Source: Thermoleophilia bacterium (GTDB lineage Bacteria; Actinomycetota; Thermoleophilia; Miltoncostaeales; Miltoncostaeaceae). From it: a DNA stretch of 64,000 nt. This document shows positions 43,401 through 52,661 of this stretch, piece after piece; the stretch's first letter is position 1; each line of letters opens with the position of its first letter. A program made the position numbers and the translations under genes. The notes beneath the pieces were generated by a model that was not told the DNA's origin, made no database searches, and was given only the letters and a program-made list of their open reading frames with translations. Location: positions 23,441 to 87,440 of the forward strand of contig JANQPH010000004.1 in NCBI GenBank assembly GCA_028285405.1, in the 5' to 3' direction.

Positions 43401-44624
43401 GTGACATCTCGAGCCGACGACACGCCGCTTCCCGCCGAGGTCGCGATCAGCACCCCCGACACCACGCACCCCGATCTCCCCGCACCGCGGATGGCGGCGA
43501 TCTTCTGGGGCGAGCCCTACGACCGCAGGACGTGGTCGAGCGGGAGCTACTACCTGTCGCGCGCCCTCGAGCGCGCCGGCGTCCTCGCCGGCGCGATCAA
43601 CGGCCGGCCGCCGAAGCCGGTCGACGCTGCCCTGAAGGCGATCGCGGTCGACCGTTCCCGGGAGCGCTGGATGGCGCGCTACACGGTCGGAGCGCCCACG
43701 CGCGTCGCCGCCTCCCTCGCCGCGTACGCGCGTGGCCGCCGGCTGTTCTCGCAGATCGACGCGACGCTCCAGGTCGGGGCCTACTACCGGTTGGACCGAC
43801 TCCCTCGGGTCCGATCGCTGATGCGGACGAGCTACCACGACGGCAACCTCGGCGTGTTCCTGCGCCGGCCCGACCGGGTGCTCGATCCCGGGGCGAGGAG
43901 CACGAAGCGCGCGATGGCGGCGCAGCGAGCGGTCTACGACGGCATCGACGTGATCTTCGCGATGTCCGACTGGCTGCGCGCGTCGTTCATCGAGGACTTC
44001 GGTCAGGACCCCGGGAAGGTGGTCACCGTCGGCGCCGGCGCGAACTTCGAGGACGTCCCCGGCGACATCCCCGATCGATCGGACAGCCCGCCGCGGTTCC
44101 TCTTCACGGGCAAGAACTTCGTCCGCAAGGGTGGCCCGACCCTGCTCGAGGCCTTCGCGATCACGCGACGTCGCCACCCGGACGCCGAGCTGTGGATCGT
44201 GGGGCCACCCCCGTTCTCGGCACCGCCGGGCGTCCGCTGCTTCGGCTACATCTCGCGCAGCTCACCGGACGGGGACGCGCAGATGGCCCGGCTCTACCGC
44301 GACGCGACCGCGTTCGTGCTGCCCTCGGTCTTCGAGCCGTTCGGGTGGGCGCTGCTCGAGGGCATGAGCCGGGCGCTGCCATGCATCGGCGCCCGAGCCT
44401 GCGCCATGCCCGAGATCATCGACGAGGGGCGCACGGGCCTGCTCAGCCGCCCGGCGGACGCGGCCGACCTGGCCGAGCGCCTGTGCGAGATCGCCGACGA
44501 CCCGCAGCGGGCGGCCGAGATGGGGCGCGCCGGACGTGAGCGGTTCCTCGAGCGGTTCACCTGGGACGTGGTGGCACGGAAGATCGGAGCCGTCGTCGGG
44601 GAGCGCCTCGGCGAGCGCGCGTAG
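43401..44624 (+). CDS. Family 4 glycosyltransferase
   Basis: 407 residues. The first half is less typical (FWGEPYDRRTWSSGSYYLSRALE at the start of the fold, SYHDGNLG near 150). The second half is a clear GT4 donor domain: FLFTGKNFVRKGGPTLLEAF, AELWIVGPPPFSAPPGVRCFGYISR and VFEPFGWALLEGMSRALPCI with the EX7E-type pair. Putative acceptor specificity is unknown. A TAGGAT box lies 13 bases before the GTG start. It is divergent from the GT4 gene at 43326 and is followed by a 251-base leader before the flippase gene. Confidence 0.88.
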   Translation: MTSRADDTPLPAEVAISTPDTTHPDLPAPRMAAIFWGEPYDRRTWSSGSYYLSRALERAGVLAGAINGRPPKPVDAALKAIAVDRSRERWMARYTVGAPTRVAASLAAYARGRRLFSQIDATLQVGAYYRLDRLPRVRSLMRTSYHDGNLGVFLRRPDRVLDPGARSTKRAMAAQRAVYDGIDVIFAMSDWLRASFIEDFGQDPGKVVTVGAGANFEDVPGDIPDRSDSPPRFLFTGKNFVRKGGPTLLEAFAITRRRHPDAELWIVGPPPFSAPPGVRCFGYISRSSPDGDAQMARLYRDATAFVLPSVFEPFGWALLEGMSRALPCIGARACAMPEIIDEGRTGLLSRPADAADLAERLCEIADDPQRAAEMGRAGRERFLERFTWDVVARKIGAVVGERLGERA

Positions 44625-44852
44625 ACGCCCGGGGGCGCCCGCGCCAGGGATCGGGGCCCCAAGCGAGAACCCGTGAGACCCTGTGTCGCCCGACCACACG
44701 GCGACCGGCCACCCTCTCAGCGTCCGCGAGCGCTCCTGGAGCCGGCCGCCGGTGCCGAAGACAGAACCCGGAGCGGGCGGTCATGCCGACGGGGCACCGG
44801 TCAGGGCCGACGCGGCCTGGGCCCGGAGCCCTGCAAAGCTCCTGAGACGCCG

Positions 44853-44879
44853 ATGAGAACGCGGAAACGCCACCGATGA
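44853..44879 (+). CDS. Possible eight-residue leader peptide MRTRKRHR
   Basis: ATG 44853 opens a nine-codon frame of mostly Arg, Lys and His whose TGA overlaps the ATG of the flippase gene (ATGA). The same CCGATGAG context occurs at both starts. It would couple flippase translation to a very basic leader. Support is only positional; the ribosome site is weak. Confidence 0.25.
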   Translation: MRTRKRHR

Positions 44880-46396
44880 GCTCGAGCCACCACGCGGTCG
44901 AGGAGACCACCATGGAGGTGGGCCCCGAGGAGCCCGACCCCGGGCTCACCCGTCGGCTGCGCAGCGGGCTGATCTGGCTCTACGTCTCGAAGTACACCGG
45001 CAAGCTCATCTTCTTCGGGGCGACGCTGATCCTGGCGCGGCTCCTGACGCCGGACGACTTCGCGCTGGTCGCCTTCGCGCTGGCGATCCTGGGCCTGGCC
45101 GAGGCCGCCGACCTAGGTGTCGGCGCCGCGCTGGTCTGGCTCGATCGCGAGAAGGCGATGAAGAGCCGGTCGGTCGTCTTCACGCTGAACAACATCAGCA
45201 TCCTGCTGCTGTCGATCGCGTTCTGGTTCCTCGCCCCGCCGATCGCCGACATCCTCTCCGACGACCCGAACGCGACCTGGGTGTTCCGGGCCCTCATCCC
45301 GGTTCTGCTGCTGCGCGCGCTCGGGCTGACCCACGAGAACCTGCTCAAGCGCGAGATGGACTTCCGCAAGCGGTTCCTGCCCGAGTTCTGCGGCGGGATC
45401 GTCAAGGGCGTGCTCGCGGTCGTGCTCGCCCTCTCGGGCTTCGGCGTGTGGGCGCTCGTCGGTGGCGTGATCGCCGGCCAGGCGGTTCGCACCACCGGGC
45501 TCTGGATCGTCGTCCCCTTCCGCCCCCGGTTCGACCTCGGCCTCGACGGACGAGCCAAGGTCCTCATCACCTACGGGGCCAACGTGTCCTTCATCGCGCT
45601 CCTCACCTACGTCGCGGGGATCGTCGACTACTTCCTCGTCGGCTCCCTGCTCGGAGCGACCGTGCTCGGGTTCTACGTGATCGCGTACCGCATCCCCGAG
45701 ATCGTGCTCGAGGAGGGTCTGCAGACCGCATCCCAGGCGCTGTTCCCCTACTACTCGCGCTCGCGCGAGGCCGGAGAGTCGGCGAGCGAGCGCTTCCTGG
45801 GAACGACCAAGATCTCAGCCCTGATCGCGACACCGATCGTCGCGATCCTGGCCGGCATGGCCACCCCCATCATCGTCATCTACTTCGGCGGCAAGTGGGA
45901 GCCCGCCGCGGAGGCACTGCCGGGGCTCGCCATCTCGGCCGCGCTCCTGACGATCTCGGGCTTCGCCGGCGACATGTATCTCGCGCTCGGCAAGCCGTGG
46001 CTGCAGTGGGTCCTCGGTGTTCCCTCCCTGATCGTCCTGATCGCCGGCCTCTGGTTCGTCGCGCCGGAGGGCATCGCCGCGATCGCCTGGTTCCTCGTGG
46101 TGTTCGCGGTCGTCGAGTCGGTGATCAAGTGGGACATCGTCTGCCGCATCACCGACACGCGGCGTCGCGCGATCGCGGCCTCGCTGCTGCCCGCGGTGCT
46201 CACCGGGATCCCGACCGCGCTCGCGGCGGTGGCGATCTCGCAGACCACGCCCGCGGTGTTCGCGGCGCTCGCGGGACCGGTGATCGTGCTCCTCGTGTTC
46301 GCGGTCGCGTGCGTGATCTTCGTCCCCGAGGCCTCCGGCTATCTCAAGCGCCTGCGCGAGTGGGCGCCGCTCGCCCGTCGACAGGGAGCCGCCTGA
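44876..46396 (+). CDS. Wzx-type lipopolysaccharide/exopolysaccharide flippase (first)
   Basis: 506 residues with about 14 helices of the MOP superfamily (Polysacc_synt type). Characteristic stretches are LIWLYVSKYTGKLIFFGATLILARLLTPDDFALVAFAL in two parts at the N-terminus, the first cytoplasmic loops, and LTHENLLKREMDFRKRFLPE, which is frequent in WzxC-like translocases. It moves undecaprenyl-linked repeat units across the membrane. A 251-base untranslated region precedes it; I see no riboswitch there, only the possible eight-codon leader at 44853. Its stop lies inside a perfect hairpin shared with the convergent GT4 gene. Confidence 0.88.
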   Translation: MSSSHHAVEETTMEVGPEEPDPGLTRRLRSGLIWLYVSKYTGKLIFFGATLILARLLTPDDFALVAFALAILGLAEAADLGVGAALVWLDREKAMKSRSVVFTLNNISILLLSIAFWFLAPPIADILSDDPNATWVFRALIPVLLLRALGLTHENLLKREMDFRKRFLPEFCGGIVKGVLAVVLALSGFGVWALVGGVIAGQAVRTTGLWIVVPFRPRFDLGLDGRAKVLITYGANVSFIALLTYVAGIVDYFLVGSLLGATVLGFYVIAYRIPEIVLEEGLQTASQALFPYYSRSREAGESASERFLGTTKISALIATPIVAILAGMATPIIVIYFGGKWEPAAEALPGLAISAALLTISGFAGDMYLALGKPWLQWVLGVPSLIVLIAGLWFVAPEGIAAIAWFLVVFAVVESVIKWDIVCRITDTRRRAIAASLLPAVLTGIPTALAAVAISQTTPAVFAALAGPVIVLLVFAVACVIFVPEASGYLKRLREWAPLARRQGAA

Positions 46397-46413
46397 GCGA
46401 GCCGCTCAGGCGG
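46389..46413. terminator. Perfect 11-bp hairpin spanning both convergent stop codons
   Basis: CCGCCTGAGCG and CGCTCAGGCGG pair perfectly around loop AGC. The TGA of the flippase gene (46394-46396) and of the minus-strand GT4 gene (46406-46408) both sit within the stems, nine bases apart. A compact bidirectional terminator is the simplest reading. Confidence 0.6.
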
Positions 46414-47635
46414 GCGGCGCGGGGCGCCCGCCGTATGCGTCGAGCACCGCCTCGGCGACCCGGCCCCACGAGTACTCGGTCGCGGCCCGCTCGTAGGCGT
46501 TCGCACCGAGCTGCCGCGCGCGCTCCGGCGCCGACAGGAGCTCACCGAGCGCGCCCGCGAGCGCGGCCTCGTCGTTCGGCGGCACGACGAGGCCGGTGAG
46601 CCCGTCGGCGACCATGTCCGGCAGGCCACCGACGTCGGTCACCACGGCCGCTCGCGAGAACGCGGCGGCGACCTGGACGGCCCCGCTGGCGGTTGCGGTC
46701 CGGTACGGGAACGCGACGACGGTGGCGAGGTCGACGAGCCAGCCGACCTCCTCGATCGGGACGTACCGAGCGTCCACGATCACCTCCTCGTCGAGGCCCC
46801 GCGCGCCGATCTCCCGCCTGAGACCGTCGAGATCGAACTCCTTGTGCGGAAAGCCGACCACCAGCAGGCGCGTGCCCGGCGGGCGCTCGGCGCGGTCGTA
46901 GGCGGCGACCAGCTCGGGCAGGCCCTTGCTCGGCGTGAGGTTCCCGAAGAAGAGGACGACCGGCTCGCCGTCGGCGATGCCGTATCGGTCGCGCAGGTCG
47001 GGGCGCTCGGCCTGGCGCAGCGCGCGAAAGATGAACTCGTTCCCGTGAGGAACGATGCGCAGGCGATCGCGGGACACGGGGAACGCATCCCGGAACGCCG
47101 ACACGTTCTCGGCGCTGTGCAGGAAGATCGTGTGGAAGGCGGTGAAGGCCCGTGTCATCAGCTGGTGCTCGACCGGTGCGAGCAGCCCGGCGCGCGACTC
47201 GCGCCGCTCCCACTCGTGGCAGATGTCCGCCAGGCGAAGCCCTCGGGCGCGCAGGTACTGCAGGAACAAGGCCTCGAACGGGAACTCCACCTTGCCGAAC
47301 TGGACGACATCGGGCCGCGACGCGGTCGCGAGCCGCACGACCTTGATCCACGCCGCGACGTAGCGCGCCGCCCGCCCCGCGCGCCGCACCAGCTTGCGGG
47401 CACGAAGCACCGCCCGCCCGACCCGCCCGGAGCGGCCGACCGGCTGTCCGGAGGTCGGCGACCACAGCTCGAGCACCGGGCTGACCCGGAAGCCTCCGTC
47501 CAGATCGGCGAGCTCGAACTCCGTCGACGTGACCAGCTCGACCTCTGCACCCGCCTCGGCCAGCGCCTCGCACAGCTGGTACGCGTAGTGGGCCATCCCG
47601 CCCTGGCCGCGCGGCTCGACGACCATGATCCTCAC
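46406..47635 (-). CDS. Family 4 glycosyltransferase
   Basis: 409 residues from GTG 47635, which overlaps the preceding gene's TGA (GTGA). GT-B landmarks: PRGQGGMAHYAYQLCEALAE (glycine loop of the acceptor half), DVVQFGKVEFPFEALFLQYL, then donor half VVLFFGNLTPSKGLPELVAAYD, RLLVVGFPHK and the EX7E-like region, which here reads ATASGAVQVAAAFSRAAVV and so lacks the usual first Glu. It also carries VAFPYRTA before it. Loss of that residue is seen in some GT4 subfamilies. Translationally coupled to the GT4 gene at 47632-48810, so both probably act on one repeat unit. Confidence 0.85.
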   Translation of the reverse strand: MRIMVVEPRGQGGMAHYAYQLCEALAEAGAEVELVTSTEFELADLDGGFRVSPVLELWSPTSGQPVGRSGRVGRAVLRARKLVRRAGRAARYVAAWIKVVRLATASRPDVVQFGKVEFPFEALFLQYLRARGLRLADICHEWERRESRAGLLAPVEHQLMTRAFTAFHTIFLHSAENVSAFRDAFPVSRDRLRIVPHGNEFIFRALRQAERPDLRDRYGIADGEPVVLFFGNLTPSKGLPELVAAYDRAERPPGTRLLVVGFPHKEFDLDGLRREIGARGLDEEVIVDARYVPIEEVGWLVDLATVVAFPYRTATASGAVQVAAAFSRAAVVTDVGGLPDMVADGLTGLVVPPNDEAALAGALGELLSAPERARQLGANAYERAATEYSWGRVAEAVLDAYGGRPAPPA

Positions 47636-48810
47636 GGTGGCGGTCCTCCAGTGCCGGTTACCCATGACTCGAGCGCGTCGTAGAGCTGTGCGGTCTGCGC
47701 GACGGTGACCCGGACGTCGTGACGCGCCTCGACCAGCGCGCGGCCGGCCAGCCCGATCCGGCGAGACTGCGCCCGGTCCGCCGCCAGGCGCTCGAGCGCC
47801 GCCGCCAGCGCGGCCGGCTCGGAGGGGGGCACCAGGACCCCGGTCTCGCCGTCGGTCAGCAGCTCGCGCATCCCACCCACCGCGCTGACGACCGATGGCA
47901 GCCCGGCCGCGCACGCCTCGAGCAGCGCATAGGGAAGCCCTTCGCTCAGGGACGGCATGCAGAACACATGCGCCCGCTCGTACTCAGCGGAGACGTCCTC
48001 GCAGAAGCCGAGGAAGTCGACGCGGTCGGTGATCCCGAGCCGTGCCGCCTGCGCCTCGAGCGCATCGTGCGCCCTGCCCTCCCCCGCGATCCGAACGCGC
48101 GCGTCGGCCAACCCCGGGCCGCCGCTCGCGAGCGCCTCGAGCAACGTCGCGTGGCCCTTGATCGGCTCGAGCCGGCCGGCGGTCAGGATCGTGAAGGGCG
48201 CCTCGTCGGGTGGGTCGACCGGCCTGTCCGGGATCCCCACGCCGTTCGCGATCGTCGCAAGCCGTCGTGGCGCCGGCGTCAGGCGCGCCACGTAGTCGCG
48301 AACGCTCGGGCTGACGGCGAGGAACGTGGCACCCGCGAGCGCTCCGAGCCGGAGCACGGCCTCGTACCCGATGCTGCGCCGCCGGTCCTCGTGCTCCTGG
48401 CGGTACTCGCTGTGGACCGTGAACAGCAACGGCGCGCCCGCCGCGCTCGCCGCGGGCGTCGACCACAGCTGGGACTGGGGGTTGTGCGCGTCGACCACGA
48501 CGCCCGGACCGAGCCGGCGCGCGGCCTGGCGCAGATCGAGGCTGATGCGCCCGTCCGATCGGGCGCGCTCGATCGGGAGCGTGTCGACGCCGAGGGCATC
48601 GAGGCGCTCCTCGAGCTTCGAGCCGGCGAACACCGCAACGGTGAGCGGCCGCTCGCCGGCCATTGCCTCCGCCAGCTCGATGACGCGGACGTCGGAGCCG
48701 CCGAAGCGCTTCGAGATGCACACGATCAGCACCGGCCGCCGCTCCGGCGGGCTCGACGGCTCGGTCATCTGGGCCCCCGCGCGAGCTGGGCTGGGACGGT
48801 GAGTCCGCAT
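47632..48810 (-). CDS. Family 4 glycosyltransferase
   Basis: 392 residues. Acceptor half: VLIVCISKRFGGSDVRVIELAEAM, VVDAHNPQSQLWS; donor half: FTILTAGRLEPIKGHATLLEAL, RVRIAGEGRAHDAL and SLSEGLPYALLEACAAGLPSV, the EX7E motif with both Glu. The ATG at 48810 is supported by a TACCCT box nine bases upstream; ATG 48768 is an alternative. It heads a two-gene operon with the next GT4 (GTGA overlap). Confidence 0.9.
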   Translation of the reverse strand: MRTHRPSPARAGAQMTEPSSPPERRPVLIVCISKRFGGSDVRVIELAEAMAGERPLTVAVFAGSKLEERLDALGVDTLPIERARSDGRISLDLRQAARRLGPGVVVDAHNPQSQLWSTPAASAAGAPLLFTVHSEYRQEHEDRRRSIGYEAVLRLGALAGATFLAVSPSVRDYVARLTPAPRRLATIANGVGIPDRPVDPPDEAPFTILTAGRLEPIKGHATLLEALASGGPGLADARVRIAGEGRAHDALEAQAARLGITDRVDFLGFCEDVSAEYERAHVFCMPSLSEGLPYALLEACAAGLPSVVSAVGGMRELLTDGETGVLVPPSEPAALAAALERLAADRAQSRRIGLAGRALVEARHDVRVTVAQTAQLYDALESWVTGTGGPPP

Positions 48811-48819
48811 GGGTCGGGC

Positions 48820-48825
48820 AGGGTA
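48820..48825 (-). promoter_or_regulatory. TACCCT -10-like box for the GT4 pair at 48810
   Basis: On the minus strand, nine bases before ATG 48810, in the 60-base gap after the second flippase gene. Confidence 0.4.
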
Positions 48826-48870
48826 TCGGCAGCGCCCGAGCCCTCCTGACCCCGCGCGGCCACGAGATCG

Positions 48871-50397
48871 TCAGCCACGCCGCAGCGGTGCGGCGAGCGC
48901 CTCGCGGTCGTCCCGGGGCAGCGCCGTCCAGGCCAGGGCCGAGAACGCCAGCACTCCGAGGCACAGCGCCCCGACGACGACGCCAGCGCCGCGGTCGGCG
49001 ACGAGCAGCGAGAGGCCGAACCAGAGCGGCACGCCGACGATCGTCGGGATGACGAGCGGCACCAGCACCCGCCGGGCGAGCTGCGACGAGACGAGTCCGA
49101 GCACCCGGATCGCCGCGGGGAGCACCCCGATCGACGTCACGAGGACGACCGCGATCGCGGTTGCGACGACCACGCCACGCGCCCCGAACGCGAGGACGAG
49201 CCCGATCGAGAGCGCGAGGTTCAGCAGCGTCTCAGCCACCATGAGCGCCCCGGCGATCCGCACGCCGCGATGGGTCGCCTCCATCATGCTGAGCAGCGGG
49301 GCGCGCGCGACCAGGACGATGCTGACCGCGAGAAAGACACGTCCGATGTCGGTGGCGAGCGGCAGCTCCGAGCCCACCCACACCCGGATGACGTCGTCGG
49401 CGAGGAAGATCAGCGGCCCGGCGAGGGCAATCGCCGCGGCCAGCGCGAGGCGCGTCGCGCGGGTCGCCAGCTGGCGCAGGCGGTCCGAGTCGTGGGGCGC
49501 CGCCTCGCCGGCGGCCACGGGCAGCAGCACGTACGCGACGGGAACCGTCAGGCGCTGGAGGATCCGTCCCATCTGCAGCCCGACGTTGTACGGCGTGACG
49601 ACGGCCAGCCCGACGGCCGCCGCGACGACGATCACGTCGAGGCTGTCCTGGAGCCGGTTCCCGGCGTCGACGAGGAACGACCAGACCGAGTAGCCCGAGA
49701 TCTCCTTGAGGAGGCCGCGCTCGAACAGCCGTGGCGAGAGCCGAAAGTCCGGCAGATCGGACCTGATCAGCGGCAGGCGAACCCACGGCTTCACGACCTG
49801 GGGCAGATAGAAGGCGGCGATCGTGGCGACCACGCCACCTCCACCGAGCGCCGCCGCCGCCATGCCCGCGGCCGAGACCACCGCGACCGCGACGTTGAGC
49901 CCGCTCTCGGCGTCGTGTCGGCGCAGGCCCCCCATCACCCCGCCGAGCACCCCGGCCGGAAGGTTGTAGGCCGTCGCGACCCCGAAGATCACACAGGCCC
50001 AGAAGCCCTCGGATCGCAGGTCGTCCGGCACTCCGATGAGCCCGAGTCCGAACGCGCCGAAGGCGAGGGCTGCCGCCAGCACGAGGACCCCGAGGACCGA
50101 GTACGCGACCGCCGCCGTGCTGGCGAACCGGGCGACCATGTCGCCCCGCCCCTGGGCGACGTAGACGGCCACGAAGCGCGTGACCGACTTGGAGAGGCCG
50201 AGGTCGACGATCGCCGCCAGCCCGAACGCCGCGACGAGGGTGGCGAAAAGGCCGTACTGCAGGTCTCCGAGCCCGTTGACCAGGATCGGGAGCAGCAGCA
50301 CGCTGAGCGCCGGCGGCACCGCCGTCTGGACGAGCGCGAACCGCGCATACTCGGCCGTGCTGCGCGGCGCTCGGCGTGGCGGGTCGGGGTCCGGCAT
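48871..50397 (-). CDS. Wzx-type flippase/polysaccharide biosynthesis membrane protein (second)
   Basis: 508 residues with about 14 helices. FALVQTAVPPALSVLLLPIL and LGDLQYGLFATLVAAFGLAAIVDLGLSKSVTRFVA match the N-terminal half of MOP-type flippases. The middle has WSFLVDAGNRLQDSLDVIVV and PYNVGLQMGRILQRL. It is unlike the first flippase in this locus in detail, so the two probably serve different products. It is the last gene of a run of four minus-strand genes (52662-53591, 51515-52636, 50409-51518, then this one), 11 bases after its neighbour. Confidence 0.87.
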   Translation of the reverse strand: MPDPDPPRRAPRSTAEYARFALVQTAVPPALSVLLLPILVNGLGDLQYGLFATLVAAFGLAAIVDLGLSKSVTRFVAVYVAQGRGDMVARFASTAAVAYSVLGVLVLAAALAFGAFGLGLIGVPDDLRSEGFWACVIFGVATAYNLPAGVLGGVMGGLRRHDAESGLNVAVAVVSAAGMAAAALGGGGVVATIAAFYLPQVVKPWVRLPLIRSDLPDFRLSPRLFERGLLKEISGYSVWSFLVDAGNRLQDSLDVIVVAAAVGLAVVTPYNVGLQMGRILQRLTVPVAYVLLPVAAGEAAPHDSDRLRQLATRATRLALAAAIALAGPLIFLADDVIRVWVGSELPLATDIGRVFLAVSIVLVARAPLLSMMEATHRGVRIAGALMVAETLLNLALSIGLVLAFGARGVVVATAIAVVLVTSIGVLPAAIRVLGLVSSQLARRVLVPLVIPTIVGVPLWFGLSLLVADRGAGVVVGALCLGVLAFSALAWTALPRDDREALAAPLRRG

Positions 50398-50408
50398 CGA
50401 GGCCGCGC

Positions 50409-51518
50409 TCAGCCGCCCAGCCCGAGCCGGTCCCGGTACAGCGAGCGCAGACGCTCACCCGCCGCGTCCCAGCCGTGCTCGCGCAGGACCAGCTCCCGTC
50501 CGCCCCGGCCGAGCCGCCTGGCCCGCTCGCCGTCGTCGAGCAGATCGGTCACGGCGCGAGCGAACGCGTCGGCGCCGTCCGCGATGACCAGCCCCTGGCC
50601 GGCGAGGTACTCGAGGCCGTCGGCCCCTTCGGGCGTGGCGACGACGGGCCGGCCGAGCGCCATGGCCTCCAGCACCTTCAGGCGCGTCCCCGCTCGCATG
50701 CGGAGCGGGACCACGACCACGGAGGCCTGCGCGATGTGGTCACCCACCGAGGGCACCTCGCCGGTGACATGCACGCGGGGGCCCGAGAGCGCGAGGACGC
50801 GCCGTCCGGGGTCGCGGCCGACGATCTCGATCGAGGCCCGCGGCGGAAGCAGCGGCAGCACGTCGCGGACGAGCCACTCGGCACCGTCGACGTTGGGCCA
50901 CCAGGACATGAGCCCGACGAACGCGATCCTGCCCGCGACCGCGCGCTCCCACCCGGGCTCGTCCGCCGCGTCGACGCCGTTCGGGACGATCTCGGCCTCG
51001 CACCGCGCACGGTCCGCCTCGCGCGCGCTCGAGACGATCACCAGGTCGTAGTCCCGGCAGAAGCCCGCCTCGAGCTCGGCGAACTTCCTCGCCTCCCGCT
51101 CCAGGAGCGCCCGTCGCGGTCCGTGCGCCACCCGCGCCATCTCACCCGCAAAGGCGGACTCGACATCCATCATGTCGAGCACCGCCCGCATGGACCTGCC
51201 CACGCCGAGCCGGCCGAGCGCCGGGGCCGCGACGTGCAGCGCGTCGGGACGAAACCGATCGAGCTCGCGCTCGAGCGCGGCGCGCAGCCGGCGCGTGTCC
51301 CACCGTGCCACCTGGTACGCGTCACCGCGAAGGAGCGCGAGCCCCAGCGCTGCCCGCGCCGACATGGGCCGCGGGCGGCCCCGCTCCCGGTAGGCGATCA
51401 CGCGAACGTCGAAGGCCTCCGACAGGGCCCCGACGGTCGCGCGCAGGCGCAGCACCCCGCCGGAGGGCGGATCGTCGATGTGGTGCTTTGCCACCACCAG
51501 CACCCGCGGACGGCTCAT
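50409..51518 (-). CDS. Family 4 glycosyltransferase
   Basis: 369 residues. Acceptor half: RVLVVAKHHIDDPPSGGVLRLR; donor half: RIAFVGLMSWWPNVDGAEWLV, IEIVGRDPGRRVLAL and VPLRMRAGTRLKVLEAMALG, the variant end of the EX7E motif found in GT4 enzymes that resemble the sugar transferase PEP-CTERM/EpsH-associated type. The family term is inferred from these strings. The ATG overlaps the stop of the upstream GT4 (ATGA). Confidence 0.87.
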   Translation of the reverse strand: MSRPRVLVVAKHHIDDPPSGGVLRLRATVGALSEAFDVRVIAYRERGRPRPMSARAALGLALLRGDAYQVARWDTRRLRAALERELDRFRPDALHVAAPALGRLGVGRSMRAVLDMMDVESAFAGEMARVAHGPRRALLEREARKFAELEAGFCRDYDLVIVSSAREADRARCEAEIVPNGVDAADEPGWERAVAGRIAFVGLMSWWPNVDGAEWLVRDVLPLLPPRASIEIVGRDPGRRVLALSGPRVHVTGEVPSVGDHIAQASVVVVPLRMRAGTRLKVLEAMALGRPVVATPEGADGLEYLAGQGLVIADGADAFARAVTDLLDDGERARRLGRGGRELVLREHGWDAAGERLRSLYRDRLGLGG

Positions 51519-52636
51519 CGGGCCACCACCGCGAGCAACCGCGCGACATCGGCCGCCTGGTGGGCGGGCGACAGCGGGCCGACGCGGGCCCGCCCGCCCG
51601 CGACGAGCCGTTCGCGCAGGTCGGGATCGTCGGCGATGCGCCCGACGCGCTCGACCAGCGAGCCGACGTCCCCGGGCGGATACAGCAGCCCCGAGACCCC
51701 GTCCTCGACGAGCTCGGGAAGGCCGCCCGAGCTCGCGGCGACCACGGGCACGCCCACCGCCATCGCCTCGGCGGCGACGCGCCCCCAGGGCTCGCGGCGA
51801 GAGGGGACGACGAGGACCGAGAACCGCGCGAGCGCTCGCTCGGGATCGTCGGTCCAGCCGCAGAGTCGGATCCTGCCGGGTGCGACCTCGGTCGCCATTC
51901 GCTCCAGCCGAGCCGCATAGCCCGGATCCGACACGACGGGGGCGCCGTGGATCTCGACGACGCCGGGGAGCCGCGGGGTCGCCGCGATCAGATCCTCCAC
52001 CCCCTTCTCGGGATCGAGCCGGCCGAGGTAGCCGATCACCGGACTCCGCCACGAGCCGTGCGCGGCCTCGGCCGACAACGGGACCGCGTTCTCGATCACC
52101 TGCATCGGAACACCGGGAAGGCTTGCCTGCACGGCGCGGCTGATCGCGATGGTCGCCGCCGCACGCCGCGCGATCGCGCGCAGCCCGCGCTGACCGACAC
52201 CCGGCCGCACCATGTCGCGCAGGTACAGGACGGACGGGACACCGGCCAGGCGCGCCCCGAGGACGACGGACGGGTGGGCGTGGAACGAGTTCGAGACCAC
52301 GACCCCGGCCTGCCCCCGCGCGGACCGCGCGATCGCGCGCGCGTTGTCGAGGCTCGCTCCGGCCGCGGCCACGATGGACCGCGCGCGGTAGCGGCGTTCG
52401 GGGCCCGCGGTCGAGATCGCGGGTACCCCCCGAAGCTCGCGAGTCACCGCACCCCCCGCCGACTCGAGCAGCCGCAGAGCCGGCCCGTCGGGGCCCGCCA
52501 GCGATGCTCGCCACCCGAGGGCGGCAAGCTCCCCGATCAGGAGCGCGAGGCTCCGCTCGGCTCCACCGATCCCGGTGGCGAGCGACACGAAGAGCACGGT
52601 CCGCGCCGAGGCGGGCGAGCGTTCGCGAGCGCTCAC
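51515..52636 (-). CDS. Family 4 glycosyltransferase
   Basis: 373 residues with GTG start. Landmarks: VLFVSLATGIGGAERSLALLI, VVVSNSFHAHPSVVLGARL, SPVIGYLGRLDPEKGVEDLIAA, RIRLCGWTDDP and REPWGRVAAEAMAVGVPVV, the EX7E motif (Glu pair in WGRVAAEAMA context). It is coupled to the downstream GT4 by an ATGA overlap, and starts 25 bases after the upstream GT2. Confidence 0.9.
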   Translation of the reverse strand: MSARERSPASARTVLFVSLATGIGGAERSLALLIGELAALGWRASLAGPDGPALRLLESAGGAVTRELRGVPAISTAGPERRYRARSIVAAAGASLDNARAIARSARGQAGVVVSNSFHAHPSVVLGARLAGVPSVLYLRDMVRPGVGQRGLRAIARRAAATIAISRAVQASLPGVPMQVIENAVPLSAEAAHGSWRSPVIGYLGRLDPEKGVEDLIAATPRLPGVVEIHGAPVVSDPGYAARLERMATEVAPGRIRLCGWTDDPERALARFSVLVVPSRREPWGRVAAEAMAVGVPVVAASSGGLPELVEDGVSGLLYPPGDVGSLVERVGRIADDPDLRERLVAGGRARVGPLSPAHQAADVARLLAVVAR

Positions 52637-52661
52637 GCGCGCGGGCCGGGGATTCTCGATC

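Noticed and set aside
44625..44875. Glycine or other riboswitch in the leader of the first flippase, because of ACCCTCTCAG
   Set aside because: The conserved core of the glycine aptamer is missing and the downstream gene does not fit.
50409..52514. A 701-residue fused protein covering both GT4 genes
   Set aside because: The extra N-terminal part is the shadow frame of the next GT4 gene; the ATGA overlap at 51515-51518 marks the real start.
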